6,001 nucleotides of DNA from an uncultured Comamonadaceae bacterium (GCA_937871735.1 CALMOI010000414.1:1-6001); one strand, 5' to 3'; shown: positions 1 through 5,754, numbered from the stretch's first letter. The notes: generated from the letters alone by a model not told the origin. Numbers and translations are program-made.

Positions 1-1307
1 TACGGGCCGGGGTGGAAATGCGTGGCACCAATTTATGGGTGTTGATCTTTGCCATATTCATCGCGTCGATTGGCTTGAATGTCAACTCCACCGCAGTCAT
101 TATCGGTGCGATGCTGATTTCCCCGCTGATGGGGCCGATCATGGCCATCAGTTACGGCGCAGGCATTCTGGATTTGGCCTTGGTACGGCGCAGCTTGAAC
201 AACTTGGGTGTGGCCATGTTGATCGCCCTCATCACCTCGACGCTCTACTTCGCCATCAGCCCCTTGAGCACCGCCCAGTCTGAGCTGCTGGCCCGCACCT
301 CGCCCACCATATGGGACGTGCTGATTGCTTTTTTTGGTGGACTGGCCGGCATCATCGGAGCCACGCGCCAAGAAAAATCCAATCTGATTCCCGGCGTGGC
401 CATCGCTACCGCGCTGATGCCGCCCCTTTGTACTGTCGGGTTTGGCTTGGCACATGGCAACTGGGAGTTTGTGTGGGGAGCGATGTACCTGTTCACCATC
501 AACAGCGTGTTCATCGCCTTTGCCGCCGCGCTGGTCACCCGTGCTTTTCATGTTGAAGAAAAGAAGCCGCTCAACGATGCCAGCGCTCGGCGTGTGCGCC
601 GTTACATGGGCACCGTCGTGTTGCTGACGGTACTGCCCAGCTTGTATTTGGCGGCTCAACTGGTGCAGCATGAACTGTTCAGGGCACGTGCCAAAAATTT
701 TGTGATGCAGAATTTTGAGTTCCAGCGTGCGCATTTATCCCAAATAGACATTGATCCTAAAAATAAAACCATCGAATTAACTTTGATTGGTGAATTCATT
801 CCAACTGAGAAATTGGCCAGCATCATCGAAAAACTTCCAGGAGCCGGTCTAAGTCAAGCCACCTTGAATGTTCATCAAAACCACCAAACTCAAATTGATG
901 TCACCTCATTGAAATCCAGTTTATTGGCAGACTTGTACAACCGCAGCCAAACTGATCTGGAAGCCAAAGACCGGCAAATTGCCCAGTTACAGGCCGACTT
1001 GCGTGCCCGCAGCATTGACTCGGCACTGTTTAGCCAAATCGGACACGAGCTGCAAACCCTCTACCCCAACATTCGCACCGTGCATTTGGCACCCGCTTGG
1101 GGTTGGCCCCCGGCCGCAGTGCCGATCACTGCGGCAGCCTCTGCACCCAACAGCGCTGCATCGGCAGCAACACCGATCACCAGCTATGCCGCCACGCTAG
1201 AAGTGCGTCACACCCTCAGCCGTTCTGAAATGGCGCGGATACGGGCTTGGCTGAGCACGCGATTGCAAGGGTCTGCCGTGCAATTGTGGGTGGTCACAGC
1301 ACGCTGA
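1..1307 (+). CDS. DUF389 family integral membrane protein (5' end missing)
   Basis: The reading frame is open from base 3 with no stop, and the first visible residues (RAGVEMRGTNLWVLIFAIFIAS) fall in the middle of the conserved DUF389 hydrophobic domain, so the true start lies upstream; the GTG at 12 and ATG at 18 are not credible starts. Numbered from the codon at 12, hydrophobic segments lie near residues 7-22, 27-49, 63-82, 102-117, 124-146, 150-178 and 199-217. Family-typical stretches are SIGLNVNSTAVIIGAMLISP and ALMPPLC. After about residue 220 the protein is soluble: a mixed region, a probable coiled coil near 300-335 (DLEAKDRQIAQLQADLR), an Ala/Pro/Ser-rich linker near 368-390, and a short C-terminal domain. 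The family has no well-established biochemical function, so none is assigned; the location is the cytoplasmic membrane. It ends 10 bases from the convergent reductase gene, with no room for a dedicated terminator. Confidence 0.88.
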   Translation, partial: RAGVEMRGTNLWVLIFAIFIASIGLNVNSTAVIIGAMLISPLMGPIMAISYGAGILDLALVRRSLNNLGVAMLIALITSTLYFAISPLSTAQSELLARTSPTIWDVLIAFFGGLAGIIGATRQEKSNLIPGVAIATALMPPLCTVGFGLAHGNWEFVWGAMYLFTINSVFIAFAAALVTRAFHVEEKKPLNDASARRVRRYMGTVVLLTVLPSLYLAAQLVQHELFRARAKNFVMQNFEFQRAHLSQIDIDPKNKTIELTLIGEFIPTEKLASIIEKLPGAGLSQATLNVHQNHQTQIDVTSLKSSLLADLYNRSQTDLEAKDRQIAQLQADLRARSIDSALFSQIGHELQTLYPNIRTVHLAPAWGWPPAAVPITAAASAPNSAASAATPITSYAATLEVRHTLSRSEMARIRAWLSTRLQGSAVQLWVVTAR

Positions 1308-1317
1308 CAGCGTGAGT

Positions 1318-2076
1318 TCAGGCCGGAACAGCCAGCAACTGCTCGCGCACCGAGCGCATCAGCAAATCCTCAAACGTGTAAAAACCCGGCTCGGCGTGCG
1401 CGAGTTGGCTCAATGCAAAGGCAGCACCGGTGCCAAAGGCTTCGCGCCGTATGGAGTCGTGAATCAGCCGCACGGTTTGGTACGGGAAGCCAAAAATCAC
1501 CTCGTGGTGCCCGACGATGCCACCCAAGCGCAGCGAGGTGATGCGGTCACCGTCCACTTGCAAGCTCTCGGCAATCTTGCGCGCCGTGCCCGAGACTTCG
1601 GGCTTCTCACGAAAGTGCTGCTCCAAAATTTCGACATCGGCAAAGGGCGCAATGTTGCGCAGTAGCTTGGCCGCCATGATCAAAAAGTTGATGCCCACCG
1701 TGATGTTGGGCGAGCAAAGCACGCGGGTTTGCGCACCCAAGCTGCGCAGATACGCCAAGTGTTCAGGGTCATAGGCCGAGATGGCGCTGACCAGCATCAT
1801 GCGGCGGCGGCGCAGTTCTTCACCATAGAAGTAGACCGTCTCGGCGTTGGAAAAGTCCACCAGCGCCTGCACCGGGTGCGCATCCAACCAATCGGCCAGC
1901 GGCATCTGGTCTTGGCCGACCACGGGCACGTTCGAGCCCGTCACGTACTGGGGCGACTCGGGATGGTGGCCGCGCATCACCCAGCGCAAGTCAAAACGCG
2001 GATCAGATCCCAGCACCTGAGCCACCGCTTGCCCGGCTTTGCCGTAGCCCATCAGACCGACGCTGATTGTTTCCAT
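1318..2076 (-). CDS. DapB-like dihydrodipicolinate reductase family protein, divergent catalytic loop
   Basis: 252 residues, close to the usual 240-275 of DapB (4-hydroxy-tetrahydrodipicolinate reductase, lysine/diaminopimelate pathway, cytosolic, NAD(P)H-dependent). Seen: a Rossmann glycine motif GYGKAG at residues 10-15, VDFSNAET at 73-80, CSPNITVGINF at 121-131, and GGIVGHHEVIFG at 185-196, all in DapB order. The catalytic loop is EQHFREKPEVSGTA (152-165). Compared from memory with the E. coli loop EAHHRHKVDAPSGTA, the catalytic His (H154) and Lys (K158) are kept, but the second His is Phe and the loop is one residue shorter, lacking the Pro before SGT. It may therefore be a paralogue with another substrate; which reaction it catalyses cannot be read from sequence. 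The start is supported by AGGAG (2084-2088 on the complement) seven bases before ATG. It is divergent from the CLC gene, with a shared palindrome in between. Confidence 0.85.
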   Translation of the reverse strand: METISVGLMGYGKAGQAVAQVLGSDPRFDLRWVMRGHHPESPQYVTGSNVPVVGQDQMPLADWLDAHPVQALVDFSNAETVYFYGEELRRRRMMLVSAISAYDPEHLAYLRSLGAQTRVLCSPNITVGINFLIMAAKLLRNIAPFADVEILEQHFREKPEVSGTARKIAESLQVDGDRITSLRLGGIVGHHEVIFGFPYQTVRLIHDSIRREAFGTGAAFALSQLAHAEPGFYTFEDLLMRSVREQLLAVPA

Positions 2077-2089
2077 CTGGCTTCTCCTG

Positions 2090-2140
2090 TTGACATGATT
2101 TACTTACATTTGTGCAAATGTAACATGATATATTTGTCAA
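2090..2140. promoter_or_regulatory. Overlapping divergent promoter region of the DapB-like and CLC genes
   Basis: Two perfect TTGACA hexamers face each other: 2090-2095 on the plus strand and 2140-2135 on the minus strand. At 17-bp spacing the -10 hexamers would be TGCAAA (2113-2118, plus) and TTGCAC (2117-2112, minus). Both are poor matches to TATAAT and both lie inside the central palindrome. Predicted start points near 2125 (plus) and 2105 (minus) would give leaders of about 45 and 30 nt. ACATGAT also occurs twice, at 2093-2099 and 2123-2129, exactly 30 bp apart. Weak -10s beside perfect -35s leave the assignment uncertain. Confidence 0.4.
2104..2123. promoter_or_regulatory. 20-bp palindrome, probable operator between the DapB-like and CLC genes
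   Basis: Arms TTACATTTG (2104-2112) and CAAATGTAA (2115-2123) are perfect reverse complements around a TG centre. The size and symmetry fit a site for a dimeric helix-turn-helix regulator. It covers the predicted -10 positions of both divergent promoters, so bound protein would be expected to repress both genes. I could not match it to a known operator consensus (it is not an FNR, Fur, LexA or NrdR box). A related, less symmetric copy occurs at 3592-3612. Confidence 0.55.
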
Positions 2141-2169
2141 AATCTATTCACCTAAACCCTGAGACCGTT

Positions 2170-3519
2170 ATGAGTCCACACCCGCATATTGCCTCTGCCA
2201 TACGCAACGAACTGTCGGATTGGCGCGTTTGGGTCGGGCGGGCTGTGGTGTTGGGGTTTGCCGCTTTGGCGGGTTTGACGGTGGTGGCCTTCACCTGGCT
2301 GTGTGAGTTGGCGCTGGAGTATTTCTTTGTTGGGCAAATTCGCTTGGCGCGTGACTACCCGTGGTTGCCGTGGATTTGGACACCGCTGATTGCCGCGCTC
2401 ATCACCTGGATCACGCGGCGTTGGGTGCTGGGCGCGGCGGGCTCGGGCATTCCGCAGGTCATGGCGGCGCTGACTCCGGGCGTTGAAGAGGCGCAGCGCC
2501 CGCTGTTTGTGTCGCTGCGGCTGAGTCTGGCCAAGATGCTGCTCACCGCCTTGGGGCTGCTGGGCGGCTTGTCACTGGGGCGCGAGGGGCCGTCGGTGCA
2601 GATTGCCGCCGGGGTGATGCACCACGCCCGGCGCTGGCTGCCCGAGCGCTCGCAAATCTCGACCCACGGCCTGCTGATGGCCGGTGGCGCTGCGGGCATT
2701 GCCGCCGCCTTCAACACGCCGCTGGGCGGGGTGATGTTCGCCATCGAAGAGCTGACCCGCCGCCCCGAGCAGCGCAGCAACGGCTTGTTGCTGGCGGCCA
2801 TCGTGCTGGCGGGGCTGATGGCGGTGTCGGTCTACGGCAACGCCACTTACTTTGGCGTGATTCAGGTGGAAGACTTCAGTTGGACGCTGCTGTGGCCCGC
2901 CGCCGTGGTCACGCTGTTCAGTGGGATAGCCGGGGGCTTGTTCTCGCGTTTGCTGGTGGTGTCACTGTCGGGGCAAAACGGCGACTGGTTCAGCCGCTTG
3001 CGCCAGCGCTCGCCGGTGTGGTTTGCGGCGCTGTGCGGCTTGGGCGTGGCGGCCTTGGGCTGGGCCAGTTTGGGCGAAACCTACGGCAGCGGCTACGCCC
3101 ACACCCGCAACATGCTAGACAACAGCGCCGATGCCTCGCCTTGGTACACGCTGCTGAAGTTCATCGCGACGTGGCTCACCGCTTGGTCGGGTGTGCCGGG
3201 CGGCATCTTTGCACCCTCGCTGGCGATTGGCGGCGCGTTGGGCAACGATGTGGCCCAGCTCACCGGCTACGCCCATCACGCCACCTTGATCGCGCTGGGC
3301 ATGGCGGGCTTTTTAGCGGCGGCCACCCAAGCGCCCATCACCGCTTTCATCATCGTCATGGAGATGGTGAGCGGCCACGCGCTGGTGCTGAGCTTGATGG
3401 CCTGCGCATTGGTGGCCAACGGCATCTCGCGCCTGATCAGCGCCCCGCTCTACACCGCGCTGGCGCAATTGCAACTGCGCCGCTTGCCCACGCCACCAGC
3501 CGCGTCTGAATCTCATTAG
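2170..3519 (+). CDS. CLC family chloride channel / Cl-/H+ antiporter
   Basis: 449 residues from ATG 2170, the usual length for a bacterial CLC without CBS domains. It is a polytopic inner-membrane protein. All signature elements are present: GSGIP at 91-95 (chloride-coordinating Ser92), GREGP at 137-141 with the gating glutamate E139, GGVMFAIEE at 186-194 with glutamates equivalent to the internal proton glutamate of E. coli ClcA, GGIFAPS at 344-350, and a C-terminal Tyr (Y428, SAPLY) at the position of the ion-coordinating tyrosine. Retention of both gating and proton glutamates suggests an exchanger rather than a passive channel (inference). The frame is open far upstream to 1729, but that stretch overlaps the reductase gene on the other strand. 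ATGs at 2095 and 2125 sit in the palindrome region without a Shine-Dalgarno sequence. ATG 2170 has only a weak GAG upstream but fits the family N-terminus. No plus-strand U-tract terminator follows. Confidence 0.93.
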   Translation: MSPHPHIASAIRNELSDWRVWVGRAVVLGFAALAGLTVVAFTWLCELALEYFFVGQIRLARDYPWLPWIWTPLIAALITWITRRWVLGAAGSGIPQVMAALTPGVEEAQRPLFVSLRLSLAKMLLTALGLLGGLSLGREGPSVQIAAGVMHHARRWLPERSQISTHGLLMAGGAAGIAAAFNTPLGGVMFAIEELTRRPEQRSNGLLLAAIVLAGLMAVSVYGNATYFGVIQVEDFSWTLLWPAAVVTLFSGIAGGLFSRLLVVSLSGQNGDWFSRLRQRSPVWFAALCGLGVAALGWASLGETYGSGYAHTRNMLDNSADASPWYTLLKFIATWLTAWSGVPGGIFAPSLAIGGALGNDVAQLTGYAHHATLIALGMAGFLAAATQAPITAFIIVMEMVSGHALVLSLMACALVANGISRLISAPLYTALAQLQLRRLPTPPAASESH

Positions 3520-3520
3520 C

Positions 3521-3546
3521 CAAAAAAAAGAGCCCCGAAGGGCTCT
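3521..3546 (-). terminator. Rho-independent terminator, minus strand
   Basis: Read on the minus strand: AGAGCCC (3546-3540), a TTCG tetraloop (3539-3536), GGGCTCT (3535-3529), then a run of eight T ending at 3522. This is a canonical intrinsic terminator with an extra-stable loop. On the plus strand the eight A precede the hairpin and no T run follows, so it is not a good terminator for the CLC gene that ends two bases earlier. It therefore points to a minus-strand transcript coming from the right. Confidence 0.85.
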
Positions 3547-3588
3547 AAGCTCGTTCTGATGTCAGCTGGGGGGCTGTGCATCCGAACC
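3521..3588 (-). ncRNA. Probable small RNA (~67 nt), two hairpins with C-rich loop
   Basis: On the minus strand a perfect TATAAT (3597-3592) is followed by a predicted start near G3588/G3587 and a transcript ending in the U8 tract at 3529-3522. The 5' part folds from perfect complements: GUUC/GAAC (3587-3584 with 3556-3553), a G/A mismatch, GAUG/CAUC (3582-3579 with 3561-3558), a 2x1 internal loop, then CAGC/GCUG (3576-3573 with 3566-3563) closing a CCCCCA hexaloop. A six-base linker leads to the terminator hairpin. The exposed C-rich loop resembles loops by which small RNAs reach G-rich Shine-Dalgarno regions, but no target is evident here. No protein gene in the window can own this promoter and terminator. 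Alternatives are a short attenuated leader or a member of a known betaproteobacterial small RNA family; I recall a toxic one in Rfam but cannot compare it here. Confidence 0.6.
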
Positions 3589-3591
3589 TTA

Positions 3592-3612
3592 ATTATATTG
3601 CAACAAATGTAA
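3592..3612 (-). promoter_or_regulatory. Small RNA promoter (-10 TATAAT) overlapping a second copy of the palindrome motif
   Basis: TATAAT occupies 3597-3592 on the minus strand. At 15-bp spacing the upstream hexamer is TTTAAA and at 17 bp it is CCTTTA, so the -35 is weak. The same 21 bases carry the left arm TTACATTTG (3612-3604) in perfect form, followed by T-TGCAA-TATAA, a degraded right arm. Compared in the other orientation, TTGCA, CAAATGTAA and a trailing TAAA are all shared with the site at 2104-2123, apart from one inserted base. A common regulator is inferred. Confidence 0.5.
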
Positions 3613-3729
3613 TTTAAAGGCTAGTGAATACCCTCACCCACCAGAACCACCGCAAGGTGGCACACAAGCTGCCTGATCCACGGCGTGCCACAAAGTTCCC
3701 AACCCCACGCGGCGCGTGAATGTGAACTT

Positions 3730-3745
3730 TGTCGTGACCCTGACA
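3730..3745 (+). promoter_or_regulatory. NifA upstream activator site 1 (distal)
   Basis: TGT-CGTGACCCTG-ACA matches the NifA consensus TGT-N10-ACA exactly and has an extended dyad TGTC/GACA. Its centre is at about -118 from the predicted nifB transcription start (3856), within the usual distance for enhancer binding. Its first TGT is also the end of an inverted-repeat arm (GAACTTTGT). Confidence 0.72.
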
Positions 3746-3775
3746 CAAGAGCCGACACGGCCAGCCCATTCACGC

Positions 3776-3791
3776 TGTTCGGGTTGCGACA
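3776..3791 (+). promoter_or_regulatory. NifA upstream activator site 2 (proximal)
   Basis: TGT-TCGGGTTGCG-ACA matches TGT-N10-ACA exactly, centred at about -72 and 46 bp from the distal site. Two sites on nearby faces of the helix, upstream of an IHF site and a sigma-54 promoter, make chance unlikely for the pair as a whole. Confidence 0.72.
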
Positions 3792-3799
3792 AATTTCAC

Positions 3800-3812
3800 T
3801 AAGGCATTGATT
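3800..3812 (-). promoter_or_regulatory. IHF binding site
   Basis: The minus strand reads AATCAA-TGCC-TTA, a full match to the IHF consensus WATCAA-N4-TTR. It lies between the NifA sites and the sigma-54 promoter (centre about -50), where IHF bends DNA to bring NifA to the polymerase in many nif promoters. Confidence 0.65.
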
Positions 3813-3829
3813 TAGCTGGATTTTTTTTC

Positions 3830-3845
3830 TGGCACTGAATTTGCA
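3830..3845 (+). promoter_or_regulatory. Sigma-54 (RpoN) promoter of nifB
   Basis: TGGCAC-TGAAT-TTGCA matches the -24/-12 consensus TGGCAC-N5-TTGCW at every position, with GG at 3831-3832 and GC at 3843-3844. The predicted start is near 3856, giving a leader of about 34 nt before the nifB ATG. Together with the upstream NifA and IHF sites it implies expression only under nitrogen-fixing conditions (low fixed nitrogen, low oxygen). Confidence 0.92.
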
Positions 3846-3876
3846 AAAAGACTCCCAAGCGGCCGCAGTTGGTCGC

Positions 3877-3884
3877 AGGAAGGG
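3877..3884 (+). promoter_or_regulatory. nifB ribosome binding site
   Basis: AGGAAGGG lies five bases before ATG 3890. It decides the start: the in-frame TTG at 3869 lies upstream of it, has no such site of its own, and would leave a leader of only about 13 nt. Confidence 0.8.
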
Positions 3885-3889
3885 TCTTC

Positions 3890-5485
3890 ATGCAAGCTAG
3901 CACGCACACCGGTTCCATGCCCGCGACGACGTATGTCGGCATTGGTCAAATCAAACGCTTGGGCGAAGCCTTAGAGCTGCCCGATGCTGGCGGAGGTTGC
4001 TCCACCAGTGGCGGCGAAGGCAAAGCCAGTTGTGGCTCCTCGGGCGGCCCCGAGGACATGCCCGCCGAGATCTGGGAAAAGGTCAAGAACCATCCCTGCT
4101 ATTCCGAAGAAGCCCATCACCACTACGCCCGTATGCACGTGGCCGTGGCCCCGGCTTGCAACATTCAGTGCAACTACTGCAACCGCAAGTACGACTGCTC
4201 CAATGAATCGCGCCCCGGCGTGGTGAGCCAAAAGCTCACGCCCGATCAAGCGGTGAAAAAAGTGCTGGCCGTGGCCAGCGAAATCCCGCAAATGACGGTG
4301 CTCGGCATTGCTGGCCCCGGCGACTCATTGGCCAACCCGGCCAAGACTTTCGACACCATGCGCCGCCTGCACGAAACCGCGCCCGACATCAAGCTGTGCC
4401 TCTCGACCAACGGTTTGGCGCTGCCCGATGTGGTGGACGAAATCGTCAAGTACAACATCGACCACGTCACCATCACCATCAACATGGTCGACCCGGCGGT
4501 GGGCGAGAAGATCTACCCGTGGATCTTCTACCAGCACAAGCGCTACACCGGCTACGAGGCCGCCAAGATCTTGCACGAGCGCCAAATGCTCGGCCTGGAA
4601 ATGCTCACCGCACGCGGCGTGCTGACCAAGATCAACTCGGTGCTGATTCCCGGCATCAATGACGAGCACTTGATTGAAGTGAACCGCGAAGTCAAAAAGC
4701 GCGGCGCGTTCCTGCACAACATCATGCCGTTGATCTCGGAAGCGGAACACGGCACCGTGTTCGGCTTGACCGGCCAACGCGGCCCGACGGCCCAAGAACT
4801 CAAAGCCGTGCAAGACGCTTGCGCCGGCGGTGCCAACCTGATGCGCCACTGCCGCCAATGCCGCGCTGACGCGGTCGGCTTGCTGGGCGAAGACCGCTCA
4901 GAAGAATTCACCCTCGACAAGATCGAAGAGATGGACATCTCCTACGACTTGGACAAGCGCCGCGCTTACCAAGAGAAGGTCGAAGTCGAGCGCCAAGCCC
5001 AACACGCCGCCAAAGAAGCCGCCTTGGCCGATGCCGGTGCGTTGGACTTGGCTGACGACATGAAGGTGCTGGTCGCTGTCGCCACCAAGGGCGGTGGCCG
5101 CGTGAACGAGCACTTCGGCCACGTCACCGAATTCCAAATTTTTGAAGTCTCGGCCAGCGAAGCGCTGTTTGTCGGCCACCGCCGCGTGGACTTGTACTGC
5201 CAAGGCGGCTTCGGCGACGACGAGCAACTGCCCTCGGTGGTGCGCGCCATCAACGACTGCCACGCCGTGCTGGTCGCCAAGATCGGCGCTTGCCCGCGTG
5301 ACGAACTGGCCGCCGCTGGCATTGAGCCGGTCGATCAGTTTGTGGGCGAGTTCATCGAGAAGGCCGCCCTCGACTGGTTCACCGACTACCGCAGCCGCAT
5401 CCAACGCGGCGAGCTGGTGCACAGCCCGCGTGGCGATGCGCAGATTCGCCAAGGTGCCTTCACCGGCATGGCCGCCGCCGCTTAA
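3890..5485 (+). CDS. nifB: NifB, radical SAM FeMo-cofactor precursor (NifB-co) synthase with C-terminal NifX-like domain
   Basis: 531 residues from ATG 3890. NifB fuses two [4Fe-4S] clusters and inserts a carbide from S-adenosylmethionine to make NifB-co, the 8Fe core of the nitrogenase cofactor, in the cytoplasm. Seen in order: a Cys/Gly-rich N-terminus (C37, C48), the family stretch HPCYSEEAHHHYARMHVAVA (68-87), the radical SAM motif C90-NIQ-C94-NY-C97, YDCSNESRPGV (101-111, with C103), GPGDSLANP (142-150), and CRQCRADAVGLLGEDR (321-336), whose C321/C324 are candidate ligands of the extra clusters. A charged Ala-rich linker (about 357-386) leads to a NifX/NafY-like domain (about 390-500: MKVLVAVATKGGGRVNEHFGH), so this is the long two-domain form. 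All key cysteines are present and no frameshift is seen. Fdx follows after 46 bases, in the same operon, under the NifA/sigma-54 promoter upstream. Confidence 0.98.
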   Translation: MQASTHTGSMPATTYVGIGQIKRLGEALELPDAGGGCSTSGGEGKASCGSSGGPEDMPAEIWEKVKNHPCYSEEAHHHYARMHVAVAPACNIQCNYCNRKYDCSNESRPGVVSQKLTPDQAVKKVLAVASEIPQMTVLGIAGPGDSLANPAKTFDTMRRLHETAPDIKLCLSTNGLALPDVVDEIVKYNIDHVTITINMVDPAVGEKIYPWIFYQHKRYTGYEAAKILHERQMLGLEMLTARGVLTKINSVLIPGINDEHLIEVNREVKKRGAFLHNIMPLISEAEHGTVFGLTGQRGPTAQELKAVQDACAGGANLMRHCRQCRADAVGLLGEDRSEEFTLDKIEEMDISYDLDKRRAYQEKVEVERQAQHAAKEAALADAGALDLADDMKVLVAVATKGGGRVNEHFGHVTEFQIFEVSASEALFVGHRRVDLYCQGGFGDDEQLPSVVRAINDCHAVLVAKIGACPRDELAAAGIEPVDQFVGEFIEKAALDWFTDYRSRIQRGELVHSPRGDAQIRQGAFTGMAAAA

Positions 5486-5531
5486 GTTTTTTCCCGCAGC
5501 CCTCAACCACACACCTTCAGGAGTACTCATC

Positions 5532-5726
5532 ATGGCTCTCAAAATCATCGGCTCCACCTGCACCGCTTGCTCGGCTTGCGAACCCGAATGCCCCAACGTC
5601 GCCATCCGCGAAAAAGGCGGCATCTTCGTGATTGACCCCAAGAAATGCACCGAGTGCATCGACCAGTACGACTCGCCCCAATGCGTGGCCGTGTGCCCGG
5701 TTGACGGCTGCATCGTCAAAGCCTAA
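5532..5726 (+). CDS. fdxN: 2[4Fe-4S] ferredoxin of the nifB operon (FdxN-like)
   Basis: 64 residues. Two cluster motifs are seen: CTACSACEPECP (C10, C13, C16, C20) and CTECIDQYDSPQCVAVCP (C39, C42, C51, C55). The eight-residue gap between the second and third cysteine of motif two is the insertion of the Allochromatium-type ferredoxins found beside nifB. An extra Cys (C60) follows. It is a small soluble cytoplasmic electron carrier; in other diazotrophs FdxN supports NifB-co synthesis, presumably by supplying electrons to NifB, and the position directly behind nifB fits that. The start is fixed by AGGAG at 5519-5523, eight bases before ATG. The next gene begins 28 bases after its stop, so a shared transcript is likely. 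Confidence 0.95.
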   Translation: MALKIIGSTCTACSACEPECPNVAIREKGGIFVIDPKKCTECIDQYDSPQCVAVCPVDGCIVKA

Positions 5727-5754
5727 GCCTCCCCATTTACCAGGAACGTCCACC

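Larger units (their letters stand above)
3613..3829. other. Intergenic region rich in overlapping inverted repeats
   Basis: No gene is supported between the small RNA and nifB (roughly 3589-3889). Perfect inverted repeats seen: CCACC/GGTGG around GCAA (3647-3651 with 3656-3660); GTGGCAC/GTGCCAC (3657-3663 with 3685-3691); ACAAAGTTC/GAACTTTGT (3690-3698 with 3724-3732); CACGC/GCGTG around GGC (3706-3710 with 3714-3718); GCGTGAATG/CATTCACGC (3714-3722 with 3767-3775). Several share arms, so they cannot all form at once. None is followed by a T run. The right half also holds the NifA and IHF sites, listed separately. Confidence 0.6.

Noticed and set aside
33..734. Minus-strand open frame opposite the DUF389 gene (233 residues)
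   Set aside because: His/Gln/Gly/Arg-rich low-quality translation typical of an antisense shadow; the plus-strand membrane protein is clear.
1729..2169. Upstream extension of the CLC frame (596 residues in all)
   Set aside because: It overlaps the reductase gene on the other strand, encodes nothing CLC-like, and bacterial CLC proteins normally start near ATG 2170.
3529..3546. Hairpin as terminator of the CLC gene
   Set aside because: On the plus strand the A run precedes the stem and no T run follows; it works only in the minus direction.
3516..3581. A 21-codon minus-strand frame beginning ATG CAC AGC inside the small RNA
   Set aside because: It has no Shine-Dalgarno sequence, its ATG is in the first hairpin, and it runs through the terminator stem and U-tract to a stop beyond the predicted transcript end.
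3647..3660. CCACC-GCAA-GGTGG hairpin as a terminator
   Set aside because: There is no T run on either strand after the stem.
3869..3889. TTG start for nifB at 3869
   Set aside because: The AGGAAGGG ribosome binding site lies downstream of it and is well spaced for ATG 3890.
5521..5528. GAGTACTC palindrome before fdxN
   Set aside because: An 8-bp palindrome overlapping the ribosome binding site is expected by chance at this length.
4898..5719. Long minus-strand open frame (273 residues) opposite nifB and fdxN
   Set aside because: It is a shadow of high-GC codon use in nifB and fdxN, crosses the gap between them, has no recognisable domain, and both plus-strand genes are unambiguous.
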